From DATEOR01 sp963841425 (GTDB taxonomy: Bacteria > Actinomycetota > Thermoleophilia > Gaiellales > Gaiellaceae): DNA of 64,000 nt. Below, piece by piece: positions 48,368 to 56,360 of this stretch. The notes below the pieces were generated by a model. The model had not been told where the DNA came from, ran no database searches, and saw only the letters and a list, made by a program, of their open reading frames with translations. A program made the position numbers and the translations under genes. The stretch is from positions 620,001 through 684,000 of the forward strand of contig CAWJCL010000001.1 of the NCBI GenBank assembly GCA_963841425.1. The letters run 5' to 3'. The stretch's first letter is position 1, and every line of letters starts with the position of its first letter.

Positions 48368-48966
48368 CAGCGTTCGAGCGCTTTCTCCGCGTCGGGCACG
48401 CGGAGGTAGATCGGCTCGGCGCGGTCCGCCGGCCCGAAGTCTCGAGCGAGAGCCGCGGTGTGCCGCGCCCAGGGCGTGTGCCGCGGGTCGTCGTCGCCGG
48501 GGATCTCGGCCCCGCGTGCCCCGAGCGCGGCGCGGTAGAGCACCGCGCCGTCGCCCACGTACGTGCGTCCCGCCTCGATGACCAACGCGTCCGACCTCTG
48601 GACGACCGGCACTCCCCCCTCCAGCGTGAAGACCTCGCCTCGCCGGCCGTCGATCAGCGGCACGGCGCCGGGCGCGCCCGCGGCGAGCGCGTCCAGCGTG
48701 GAGACACCGGCGACGGGTGCACCGAGCGAGAGCGAGAGCGCCCGCGCGGTCACGAGCCCGATGCGAAGGCCCGTGTAGCTTCCGGGGCCGGTCCCGACCG
48801 CGATCGCGTCGACCGCCTCCGGCTGGAGGCCCGCCTCCTCGACGAGCGCCTGGGCGTCCTCGAGCACCCGGACAGGCTTGGACGCGCGCTCGCCGATCAC
48901 CTCACCGTCCCGTACAAGAGCGCTCGTCGCCACGTCCGTGGCGGTGTCAAACGCGAGGATCAGCAC
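48367..48966 (-). CDS. tsaB: TsaB, partner of TsaD in t6A synthesis
   Basis: 199 residues. LILAFDTATDVATSALVRDGEVIGERASKPVRVLEDAQALVEEAG, then GTGPGSYTGLRIGLVTARALSLSLGAPVAGVSTLDALA is the TsaB signature (G-P-G-S-F/Y-T-G-L-R-I-G). It lacks the metal His pair of TsaD and acts as its scaffold. Overlaps tsaE by 20 nt. Confidence 0.96.
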   Translation of the reverse strand: MLILAFDTATDVATSALVRDGEVIGERASKPVRVLEDAQALVEEAGLQPEAVDAIAVGTGPGSYTGLRIGLVTARALSLSLGAPVAGVSTLDALAAGAPGAVPLIDGRRGEVFTLEGGVPVVQRSDALVIEAGRTYVGDGAVLYRAALGARGAEIPGDDDPRHTPWARHTAALARDFGPADRAEPIYLRVPDAEKALER

Positions 48967-49408
48967 CTGTAAAAACGCTCTTTTCCAGGGGTTTTTCGTC
49001 GCTTTCCAGGACGATCAGTCTACGCGTCTCCCCCATGTGCTGCAAACTCACGCGCGCCTTCTCCGGCGGCAAGAACGCGGCTCCGGCCTGCGGCCACTCG
49101 ACGAAGACGACGGCGTTCTCGAAGTACTCCTCCACGTCTCCCCACTCCGCGTGCGACATACCCTCGAACCGATAGAGGTCGAGGTGGGAGACGTCAACCT
49201 TCCCCGTGTACCGGTGGCCGATTGTGTACGTCGGGCTGGTCACCGGCCCCTCGACGCCGAGCGCGCGCGCGGCCCCGCGGACGAAGGTGGTCTTTCCGGA
49301 CCCGAGCTCCCCCTGAACGAGGACGACGTCGCCGGGAGCCAACTCGGCCGCCAGGCGCGCGGCGAGGCGCTCGGTCTCCTCCGGCGAGTCCGACTCGACC
49401 TCGGTCAC
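48947..49408 (-). CDS. tsaE: TsaE ATPase of t6A synthesis
   Basis: 153 residues, first gene of the minus-strand tsaE-tsaB-rimI-tsaD-subtilase run. Walker A GELGSGKTTFVRG, SPTYTI, DLYRFEG and VFVEWPQ are the conserved TsaE blocks. It drives turnover of the TsaBD complex. Confidence 0.96.
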   Translation of the reverse strand: MTEVESDSPEETERLAARLAAELAPGDVVLVQGELGSGKTTFVRGAARALGVEGPVTSPTYTIGHRYTGKVDVSHLDLYRFEGMSHAEWGDVEEYFENAVVFVEWPQAGAAFLPPEKARVSLQHMGETRRLIVLESDEKPLEKSVFTGADPRV

Positions 49409-49434
49409 GGGCGCAGCGTAGTGGCCTGAGCGGG

Positions 49435-51864
49435 CTAGTCGTCGTCGACGATCACGCCGCGGCCCGTCTGGTCGCCCAGCGTGGCGTTGGACGGGCTCTC
49501 GAGTATGAGGGCGAACGACTCGTTCGGCTCGGGCAAAACGTCCCCTTTCACGCGAACCTTCACGCGCCTCACCGTCTGCCCGGGGAGGAAGACGAGCTGC
49601 CCCTTGCCACTTATGTAGTCGGCGGGCGCGTGCGCGCTCCCTTCAGCCGTCGCCCAGCCGACGACGACGGCCTGCTCCTCCACACGCGACAGCCGAACCT
49701 CGAAGGTGAGCGCCTTCGTTCCCGAGTCACCCTCGGTGATGCGACCATCCCCAACTCGCAGAGTGGCGGGCACGCTGAAGCTCGCCAGGCCGAACTGCGG
49801 ATAGATGTCGACGGCCAGGAAGTCTCCGCCCGCGTACAGAGTGCCGCCCGAATAGGCCAGTGTCCGGACGAGCCCGTCGAGGTTCGGATTGAAGCGAATG
49901 GCCCCGCCCGTCGTCGCGCTGAGCGCAGCGAGCCGGTTCCGCGGCTTCCCGCCGATGCTGCCGAAGTTCCCGCCCGCAAAGACTGTGTTTCCCGCGACCG
50001 CGAGCGCCTCGACCGTGTCGTCGGGGCTCGGATTCCAGCTGAGAAAGGCAGTGCCGTCGGAGGCCAGTGCCGCCAGGCGGGCTCGCGGCTGTCCCCCGAT
50101 GTTCGCGAACTCGCCGCCCGCGTAGACGATGCCGCTCTTCACGGCGAGCGCCGTCACCGGCCCGTCGGGGCTCGGGTTCCACGCCGTCGCAGCCCCCGTG
50201 GCGTCGAGCTGCGCGACGTAGCTGCGCGGCTGGCCGCCGATGTCGAGGAAGTCGCCCCCCGCGTAGATCGCCGTGCCGGAGCGGGCGAGAACCGCGACGA
50301 TGCGCTCGGCGTCCGGGTCCCAGGCCGTCGCCTTGTGGGTGGCGACGTCGACGGCCGCGATGAAATGGCGCGTGTCCGTTCCGACCGACGAAAACGCACC
50401 GGCGACGAAGAGCGTCCCCCCATCGGCCGAAAGGACCAGGTCGTTCACGGAGTCGTTCAGCGCCGCGTCCCAGGCCGCATCCGCGTTACCGGAGGTCGTA
50501 TCCAGCTTCGCGAGCCCGTTGCGCGTCTGCCCGCCGATCGACCCGAACGAGCCGCCGGCGAAGACGCTGTCGCCGGAGACCGCCAGGGCGGTGACCGTCG
50601 AATCCGGCTGGGGATTCCAGGCTTTGATCCGGCCTGTGAACGCGTCGTAGGCCGCCGCGCCGAAGCGATCGGCGAGGCCGGCAGCCGTGAAGTCGCCGCC
50701 GAAGAAGACCTCGCCGGACGAGAATGCGAACGTCCGCACGGTCTGGTTGGCCCCCGGATTCCAGGATGTAGCCGTGCCCGGTGCGGCGGCGTGCACCGCT
50801 GCGACCGAGATCCGCGGCTGCCCGCCGATGAAGGTGAAGTCGCCGCCCACGTACACCGTTTCGCCCGACACGGCTACTCCGTTGACGTTGCCGTTCGGGC
50901 CGGGCGCCCACGAGGTCGCGTTGCCGGTCGACGGGTCGAGTGCCGCGAGCCGCGTGCGCACCTCACCGCCGATATTGGCGAAGAAGCCCCAGACGTAGAC
51001 GAGGCCGCCCGAGACGACGACACCGCTAGCCGAGCTGTCCGGGCTGGGATTCCAGCCGTTCGCGACACCTGTCGTGCGGTTGATGGCTGCGAGCGTGTTC
51101 CGGCCGTGCTCGCCGATGAACGTGAACGCGCCCGCCGCGTAGACCCTGTTACCGGAGACTGCGAGCGAGCCGATGAACTGGTCGGCGTTCGGGTTCCAGG
51201 ACGTGACGTTGCCCTGCGCGTTCACCGCAGCGATGCGATTCCGGGCCTTTCCGCCGATGTGGAAGAAGCTGCCCCCGACGTAGACGGTGCCGCGCTTGGC
51301 GGCCAGCGCGCGGACCGTGCCGTCGGCTTCCGGCGCCGAGACCACGTCGCCGGTCTGCGGATCGAGCAGGGCGAGGTGATCGCGGCCCTTGTGGCCGATC
51401 GTGCTGAAGTTGCCGCCGACCCAGAGCATCCCGCCTGAGCGAAGCAGGGCGAGGACGATTCCGTCGGGCTTCGGTGCGAAGTTCTCGTCCAGCTGACGAT
51501 CCGAGCCGATGTGGGCCAGGAACGGACAGAACGCGCCGCCGACATGAGTGAACGAACCGCCGACGAACCAGCCGCCCGCCCCGTCGGAGATGGCGGTGTC
51601 GACCGAGCCGCCCGTGACGTCCGGCCAGCCGAGATCGAGCCGACCGGTGCTGCGTCCGGCGGCCGTGAACGCGCCGGTTTGCGTCCCGATCTGGTCGAAG
51701 TCGCCGCCCATGAAGACGGTGCGCCCTGACCGGGCGATCGCCTGCACGGCGCCGTCGGCCACGATGCTGCGATCGGGCTTCCCGCTCACGCCGGCCGCGA
51801 GCGCCGCCCCGCCGCCCGAGAGAGACACGACTACGACGACGAGGATGAAAGAGGCGCGTGTCAC
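49435..51864 (-). CDS. secreted beta-propeller-like repeat protein with C-terminal Calx-beta domain
   Basis: 809 residues. Signal peptide SFILVVVVVSLSGGGAALA. Residues 35-690 consist of about 13 repeats of roughly 48 residues with consensus V-Y-V/A-G-G-D/S-F-x-x-I-G-G-x-x-R-x-x-L-A-A-L/V-D-x-x-T-G-x-A-T-S/A-W-N-P-x-x-D-x-x-V-x-A-L-A-V-S-G, four strands each, likely forming two propellers or one long solenoid. Residues about 695-809 (LRVGDGRITEGDSGTKALTFEVRLSR...GWATAEGSAHAPADYISGKGQLVFLPGQTVRRVKVRVKGDVLPEPNESFALILESPSNATLGDQTGRGVIVDDD) are a complete Calx-beta domain, often Ca-binding. Such proteins are surface adhesins or glycan binders; the ligand is unknown. Confidence 0.85.
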   Translation of the reverse strand: MTRASFILVVVVVSLSGGGAALAAGVSGKPDRSIVADGAVQAIARSGRTVFMGGDFDQIGTQTGAFTAAGRSTGRLDLGWPDVTGGSVDTAISDGAGGWFVGGSFTHVGGAFCPFLAHIGSDRQLDENFAPKPDGIVLALLRSGGMLWVGGNFSTIGHKGRDHLALLDPQTGDVVSAPEADGTVRALAAKRGTVYVGGSFFHIGGKARNRIAAVNAQGNVTSWNPNADQFIGSLAVSGNRVYAAGAFTFIGEHGRNTLAAINRTTGVANGWNPSPDSSASGVVVSGGLVYVWGFFANIGGEVRTRLAALDPSTGNATSWAPGPNGNVNGVAVSGETVYVGGDFTFIGGQPRISVAAVHAAAPGTATSWNPGANQTVRTFAFSSGEVFFGGDFTAAGLADRFGAAAYDAFTGRIKAWNPQPDSTVTALAVSGDSVFAGGSFGSIGGQTRNGLAKLDTTSGNADAAWDAALNDSVNDLVLSADGGTLFVAGAFSSVGTDTRHFIAAVDVATHKATAWDPDAERIVAVLARSGTAIYAGGDFLDIGGQPRSYVAQLDATGAATAWNPSPDGPVTALAVKSGIVYAGGEFANIGGQPRARLAALASDGTAFLSWNPSPDDTVEALAVAGNTVFAGGNFGSIGGKPRNRLAALSATTGGAIRFNPNLDGLVRTLAYSGGTLYAGGDFLAVDIYPQFGLASFSVPATLRVGDGRITEGDSGTKALTFEVRLSRVEEQAVVVGWATAEGSAHAPADYISGKGQLVFLPGQTVRRVKVRVKGDVLPEPNESFALILESPSNATLGDQTGRGVIVDDD

Positions 51865-51909
51865 GAGAGCCGAGAAATAGCACCTTCCCGGGGTCGGGTA
51901 GAGACGGGG

Positions 51910-52587
51910 CTAGAAGAGGCCGAGCTGCTCGGTCGGCGCAGGCGGGGCTGCCGGCGCAGCGACCGGGAACTGGATCACCTGCGCCGGGGTGGCCGAGTGC
52001 TCGGTGAGGAGTCCCGGGATGCGGCGGAAGTCGTCCTCGAGCGTCCGCAGCATCGCCGGCGTGTAGAGGGCGGCCGCCGGGTGGTAGATCGGATAGAGCG
52101 TGACCGCCCTGCCGCCGAGAGTGGTCTCCTGCGGATGACCGTGTACCCGGGTGATGCCGTGCGGCTTGCCCGAGAGGAGCTTCGTGGCGAAGTTGCCGAG
52201 CGTCGCGATGAGCTTCGGCTCGATGAGCTCGATCTGCTTGAAGAGATGGCTCTCGCATGCCTCGATCTCGTCGGGCTGGGGGTCGCGGTTCCCGGGCGGG
52301 CGGCACTTGATCACGTTGGCGATGTAGACGTTCTCGCGCGTGAGGCCGATTCCGGCGAGGAGCTTGTCGAGAAGCTTCCCGGCCTGGCCGACGAACGGAT
52401 AGCCCTGCTTGTCCTCGTGGAAGCCGGGTGCCTCACCCACGAACATGAGGTCGGCGGCCGGGTCGCCGACGCCGAAGACGACCTGTGTCCGCCCCGAAGC
52501 GAGCGGGCAGCGCGTGCAGGCCGAGGTCGCCGTCGCGTAGGCCGCGAGCTCGGCGCGGCGATTCAGTGCGTCAGGATCCGCAGCCAC
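51910..52587 (-). CDS. family-4 uracil-DNA glycosylase (Fe-S)
   Basis: 225 residues from GTG 52587. Fe-S Cys in CTRCPLASGRTQVVFG and further in KCRPPGNRDPQPDEIEACESHL; motif A GEAPGFHEDKQGYPFVGQAGKLLDKLL; NVIKC; motif B HPAAALY. All features of the thermostable family-4 UDG, which removes uracil from DNA. The C-terminal 25 residues are Ala/Pro-rich and end EQLGLF, resembling a sliding-clamp-binding peptide (Q-x-x-L-F), an inference. Overlaps the FmdB gene by 17 nt. Confidence 0.93.
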   Translation of the reverse strand: MAADPDALNRRAELAAYATATSACTRCPLASGRTQVVFGVGDPAADLMFVGEAPGFHEDKQGYPFVGQAGKLLDKLLAGIGLTRENVYIANVIKCRPPGNRDPQPDEIEACESHLFKQIELIEPKLIATLGNFATKLLSGKPHGITRVHGHPQETTLGGRAVTLYPIYHPAAALYTPAMLRTLEDDFRRIPGLLTEHSATPAQVIQFPVAAPAAPPAPTEQLGLF

Positions 52588-52786
52588 AGCCCCCGCCGCA
52601 GCATCCGCCTCCGGAGGATCCGCCGAAGCTCGGCTGCTCGGCGGTGCCGTGAGCCGCGAACACGGAAAGCTGGCGGCGCGTCTTCCCGGAGCCGCACTCC
52701 GGGCAGTCCGGATCGCCGTCGTCCAGCCGCAAGAGCTCCTCGAAGTGGCTCTCGCAGGACATGCACACGAACTCGTAGATCGGCAT
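52571..52786 (-). CDS. FmdB-type zinc ribbon protein
   Basis: 71 residues: MPIYEFVCMSCESHFEELLRLDDGDPDCPECGSGKTRRQLS is the FmdB/CxxC-CxxC zinc ribbon, followed by a flexible tail with GGGCCGGGCGCGS, a further Cys cluster. Regulatory or metallochaperone role in some members; unknown here. First of a two-gene unit with the UDG. Confidence 0.88.
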   Translation of the reverse strand: MPIYEFVCMSCESHFEELLRLDDGDPDCPECGSGKTRRQLSVFAAHGTAEQPSFGGSSGGGCCGGGCGCGS

Positions 52787-52841
52787 CGCCGAGGCAGTCT
52801 AGGCAGCTTCCCGGACAGTCTGCAAACGACTGCGGGAGGAC

Positions 52842-53246
52842 CTAGGAGCGCTCGTCCGGCTCGAGGTCGAGCGCGCAGGAGTTGATGCAGAAGCGAAGCC
52901 CCGTCGGGTGCGGGCCGTCCGGGAAGACGTGGCCGAGGTGGCCGCCGCACGCCGCGCAGTGCACCTCGTTGCGCATCCCGAGAAGCCCCCAGTCGCGCTC
53001 GGTCTCGACCGCGTCGCCGCGCGCCGGCTCCCAGAAGCTCGGCCAGCCCGTGCCGGACTCGTACTTCGTCTCCGAGGAGAAGAGCTCGGCGCCGCAGCCG
53101 GCACAGCGGTATGTACCTTGCTCCTTCGTCGCGTGGTACCGGCCGGTGAAGGCCCGCTCCGTCCCCTTCTCGCGCAGCACGCGGTACTGCTCGGGCGTCA
53201 GCTCAGCCTTCCACTCCTGGTCGGACTTCTGCACCCTTTCGGCCAC
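52842..53246 (-). CDS. msrB: methionine-R-sulfoxide reductase MsrB
   Basis: 134 residues from GTG 53246. Zinc Cys pairs CAGC and CAAC, substrate box SGTGWPSFW, GHLGHVF and catalytic Cys in RFCINSCALDL. Complete MsrB reducing the R epimer of methionine sulfoxide in proteins. Divergent from the DUF2520 gene; 64-nt gap. Confidence 0.96.
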   Translation of the reverse strand: MAERVQKSDQEWKAELTPEQYRVLREKGTERAFTGRYHATKEQGTYRCAGCGAELFSSETKYESGTGWPSFWEPARGDAVETERDWGLLGMRNEVHCAACGGHLGHVFPDGPHPTGLRFCINSCALDLEPDERS

Positions 53247-53310
53247 GCTTCCCACGTTACCTGCGCGGGTATGCTTCGGGTTGCCCGGTATCCCCAACGG
53301 AACTGGAGCC

Positions 53311-54009
53311 GTGTTCGAATCAGCATGTGTCGTCGGCGCTGGACGCGTCGGCAAGGCAATGGCCGCGCGTCTCGGCGGGCGGATCCCGACCCACGTCGCG
53401 GGCCGTGACCTCGAGTGCGGCGACGCCGGGCTCGTCCTTCTCTGCGTACCCGACCGCGCGATCTCGGAGGTCGCCGCGGCGATCCCGCCCGGCCCCTGGA
53501 TCGCGCACACGAGCGGTGCCTGCAGGCTCGGGGCACTCGCTCCGCACGAGCGCCGCTTCAGCCTCCATCCGCTGCAGACGTTCAAGCGCGAGGGTGGCCC
53601 CGAGCAGCTCGACGGCGCGTGGGCGGCGGTGTCCGGGGGGAGCGCCGAGGCGCTCGCAGCCGGCCGAGAGCTCGCGGGCACGCTCGGGCTCACGCCCTTC
53701 GAGCTGGACGACGAGATGCGTCCGCTCTACCACGCGGCCGCGAGCTTCGTCTCGGCGTTCCTCGTGACGCTGCACGACGTCGCCGCCGAGCTCATGGATG
53801 CCGCGGGCGGCCCGCCCGAGGCGCTCGAGCCCCTCATGCGCCGCACGATCGAGAACGGCTTCCAGCACACTGGGCCGCTGGTCCGCGACGACAGGGGGAC
53901 GGTCGAGCGCCACGCCGAGGCGATCGCCGCGCGGCGGCCCCAGCTCCTGCCTCTCTACCGCGCGCTCGCCCAGACCGAGGCTGCGCTCCTCGGAGCGAAA
54001 ACGCCGTGA
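53311..54009 (+). CDS. Rossmann-like/DUF2520 protein, candidate ketopantoate reductase
   Basis: 232 residues from GTG 53311 (CTGGAG upstream). N-terminal NAD(P) fold FESACVVGAGRVGKAMAARLG (G-x-G-x-x-G), LLCVPDRAISEVAAAI, and IAHTSGACRLGALAP; C-terminal DUF2520 helical domain (HPLQTFKREGG; FELDDEMRPLYHAAASFVSAFLVTLHDVAAELMDAAG; NGFQHTGPLVRDDRGTVERHAEAI). GTGA overlap with panC and then panB makes one operon. PanE is not otherwise visible here, so this gene may reduce ketopantoate; that is inference from context and fold. Confidence 0.88.
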   Translation: MFESACVVGAGRVGKAMAARLGGRIPTHVAGRDLECGDAGLVLLCVPDRAISEVAAAIPPGPWIAHTSGACRLGALAPHERRFSLHPLQTFKREGGPEQLDGAWAAVSGGSAEALAAGRELAGTLGLTPFELDDEMRPLYHAAASFVSAFLVTLHDVAAELMDAAGGPPEALEPLMRRTIENGFQHTGPLVRDDRGTVERHAEAIAARRPQLLPLYRALAQTEAALLGAKTP

Positions 54010-54806
54010 GGACGCTGCGTACGATCGCCGAGGTGCGCGAGGCTCTTCCGCGGGAAGGCGTCGGCCTCGTCCCCACGATGGGCGCGCTCCACGCCGGGCA
54101 CGTCGCCCTCTTCGATGCAGCCCGCCGCGAGAACGAGCTCGTGGTCGCCTCGATCTTCGTCAACCCGGCCCAGTTCGGCGAAGGGGAGGACTTCGAGCGC
54201 TACCCGCGCGACGAGGAGGCGGACGCCCCCGTCGCCGAGGCGGCGGGCGTCGACATCCTCTTCGTGCCGACGACCGCGGAGATGTACCCCCCGGGCTTCG
54301 ACACGTGGGTGGAGGTCGAGGGTGTCTCCCACGGGCTCGAGGGCGCTGCGCGGCCCGGGCACTTCCGCGGGGTCGCGACCGTGTGCCTGAAGCTCTTCAA
54401 CATCGTCCGCCCCGACCGCGCCTATTTCGGGCAGAAGGATGCGCAGCAGGCGGCAGTCGTCGAGCGGCTCGTCGCGGATCTCGATCTCGAGCTCGAGATC
54501 CGCGTCGTCCCGACCGTGCGGGAAGAGGACGGCCTCGCCGTCAGCTCCCGGAATGCCTATCTCTCTCCCGAGGAGCGCGCGGCCGCCGCGGCTCTCCCCA
54601 AGGCTCTTCGTGTCGGCGAGGAGGCTCGGGATCGCGGTGCCGACCCGCTCGAAGCGGCGCGGGCGGTGCTCGCGGCGGAGCCGCGCCTCGAGCTCGAGTA
54701 CCTCGGGCTCTCGAGGCTCGACGGCCGCGTCTACCTGCTCGCCGCAGCCCGGGCCGGGCACACCCGCCTCATCGACAATGTCGTCCTGGAAGGAGACCCG
54801 CTGTGA
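54006..54806 (+). CDS. panC: pantothenate synthetase
   Basis: 266 residues from GTG 54006 overlapping the upstream stop. HIGH-like VPTMGALHAGH, ASIFVNPAQF, KLFNIVRPDRAYFGQKDAQQ, VPTVREEDGLAVSSRNAYLS (KMSKS-like SSRN). Joins pantoate and beta-alanine using ATP. Length is slightly short of the usual 280, still complete. Confidence 0.97.
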   Translation: MRTLRTIAEVREALPREGVGLVPTMGALHAGHVALFDAARRENELVVASIFVNPAQFGEGEDFERYPRDEEADAPVAEAAGVDILFVPTTAEMYPPGFDTWVEVEGVSHGLEGAARPGHFRGVATVCLKLFNIVRPDRAYFGQKDAQQAAVVERLVADLDLELEIRVVPTVREEDGLAVSSRNAYLSPEERAAAAALPKALRVGEEARDRGADPLEAARAVLAAEPRLELEYLGLSRLDGRVYLLAAARAGHTRLIDNVVLEGDPL

Positions 54807-55693
54807 CCAGCCGCCCGCGCACGGACGGAAAGCTCCCCCTGACCGAGCTCGCCGGGATGAAGACCCGCCGAGAGCCGATCGTGATGGTGACGGCCTACGA
54901 CTACCCGAGCGGCCGCATCGCGGACGCTGCCGGGATCGACGTCGTCCTCGTCGGCGACTCGGCCGCGATGACCGTACTCGGCAACGACTCGACCGTTCCG
55001 GCCACGATGGACGAGATGCTCATGCTCACGCGCGCGGCTTCGCGCGGAGCCGGGCGCCCGCTCGTCGTCGCCGACATGCCCTTCGGCTCCTTTCAGGTCT
55101 CGGACGAGGACGCCGTCCGCAACGGTGTCCGCTTCGTCAAGGAAGCGGGCGCCGACGCGGTCAAGCTCGAGGGCGCCGGCCCGACCCTCTCACGCGTGCT
55201 CGCGCTCGTCGGAGCCGGAATCCCGGTCATGGGACACATCGGCCTGACGCCGCAGTCGGCGACGATGCTCGGCGGCTTCCGCGCGCAGGGCCGCACCGCG
55301 GAGAAGGCACGGCAGCTTCTGCAGGATGCACGGGCGCTCGAGGCTTCCGGCTGCTTCGCCATCGTCCTCGAAGCGGTCCCCGCCCAGGTCGCGGCGCGCA
55401 TCACCGAGTCGCTCACGGTTCCGACCATCGGGATCGGCTCGGGCCGTGGCTGCGACGGGCAAGTGCTCGTCTTCCACGACCTGCTCGGGCTCTACGACGG
55501 CAAGGCCCCGCGGTTCGTGAAGCGCTATGCCGCCCTCGCGGCCGAGACGCGAACCGCCCTCGAGCGCTACGCCGCCGATGTGCGCTCGGGCGTCTTTCCC
55601 GGCGACGAGCACACCTATTCGATTCCCGAGGACGAGCTTGCCGCCTTCGAAGACGTCAGCGGCTCGCGAGCGGAATCAGGAACGGAAACGTGA
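54803..55693 (+). CDS. panB: 3-methyl-2-oxobutanoate hydroxymethyltransferase
   Basis: 296 residues from GTG 54803 (overlap with panC stop). Conserved VMVTAYDYPSGRIADAAGIDVVLVGDSAAM, MPFGSF, AVKLEGAG, MGHIGLTPQS, VLEAVPAQVA, TIGIGSGRGCDGQVLVFHDLLGL. Makes ketopantoate from 2-oxoisovalerate. The tail overlaps the convergent Yip1-like gene by 38 nt. panD is not in the window. Confidence 0.97.
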   Translation: MTSRPRTDGKLPLTELAGMKTRREPIVMVTAYDYPSGRIADAAGIDVVLVGDSAAMTVLGNDSTVPATMDEMLMLTRAASRGAGRPLVVADMPFGSFQVSDEDAVRNGVRFVKEAGADAVKLEGAGPTLSRVLALVGAGIPVMGHIGLTPQSATMLGGFRAQGRTAEKARQLLQDARALEASGCFAIVLEAVPAQVAARITESLTVPTIGIGSGRGCDGQVLVFHDLLGLYDGKAPRFVKRYAALAAETRTALERYAADVRSGVFPGDEHTYSIPEDELAAFEDVSGSRAESGTET

Positions 55694-56330
55694 CGATCAG
55701 AAGACCGAGCACGACGAGCCCGACCGCAACGAGCGCGCGGATTGCGCTCCAGCGCTCGACCACCGAGATCCCGTAGACGAGCAGGCCGAATGCCCAGAGG
55801 GCGATCGCAGCCAGGATCGCCTCGAAGACGGCGTCGCCGGTGCCGGCGTCTCCTCCGCCGCTCCGGAAGAGATCCGACCCGTAGACCGCGATCCGGACGG
55901 GCCAGACGAACACGAGGCCGAGGACGAGCGGCGCGGCGGCGAACGCGAGGATGTGCCGCCCGCGCAGGTACCTCCCCTTGCTCCCCGCACCGCGGAGGCC
56001 AACGTAGAGCGCGGCACCGCCGATCCAGTAGGTCGCCGTCCCGTAGAGCGCACCCGTGACGAAGACCAGCACCGCCACGACGGTCATGCTGTTGTCGACC
56101 AGGGACTCGTCGAGCAGCCGTCCGGTGGACGGCGCGAGAAGGACGCCGGCCATGCCGGCCAGGAGGACGAGCGCGAGCACAGGCTCCTGCCTCGCCTCGG
56201 CGTCCTCGGGCGCGTCGTTTCGCAAGGCGGCGAAGACCGCCCGGGGCGCCTGGAAGATCGCAAGCGTGCGCAGCCACCACTCGCGGTCCGGCGAGTCGCG
56301 GTCCGATGTCTCTCGAGGCGGCGCGTCCAC
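55656..56330 (-). CDS. Yip1-family membrane protein
   Basis: 224 residues from 56330. A charged N-terminal segment (REWWLRTLAIFQAPRAVFAALRN) precedes five helices: VLALVLLAGMAGVLL, MTVVAVLVFVTGALYGTATYWIGGAALYV, HILAFAAAPLVLGLVFVWPVRIAVYG, FEAILAAIALWAFGLLVYGISVV, LVAVGLVVLGLLIVTF. The W-x-x-x-x-x-x-I-F-x-x-P-x-x-x-F-x-x-L opening and helix order fit Yip1 domains. Role unknown. Confidence 0.8.
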   Translation of the reverse strand: MDAPPRETSDRDSPDREWWLRTLAIFQAPRAVFAALRNDAPEDAEARQEPVLALVLLAGMAGVLLAPSTGRLLDESLVDNSMTVVAVLVFVTGALYGTATYWIGGAALYVGLRGAGSKGRYLRGRHILAFAAAPLVLGLVFVWPVRIAVYGSDLFRSGGGDAGTGDAVFEAILAAIALWAFGLLVYGISVVERWSAIRALVAVGLVVLGLLIVTFPFLIPLASR

Positions 56331-56360
56331 GGCGGGCAGGCTATTCGACGGCGCTTCGAC

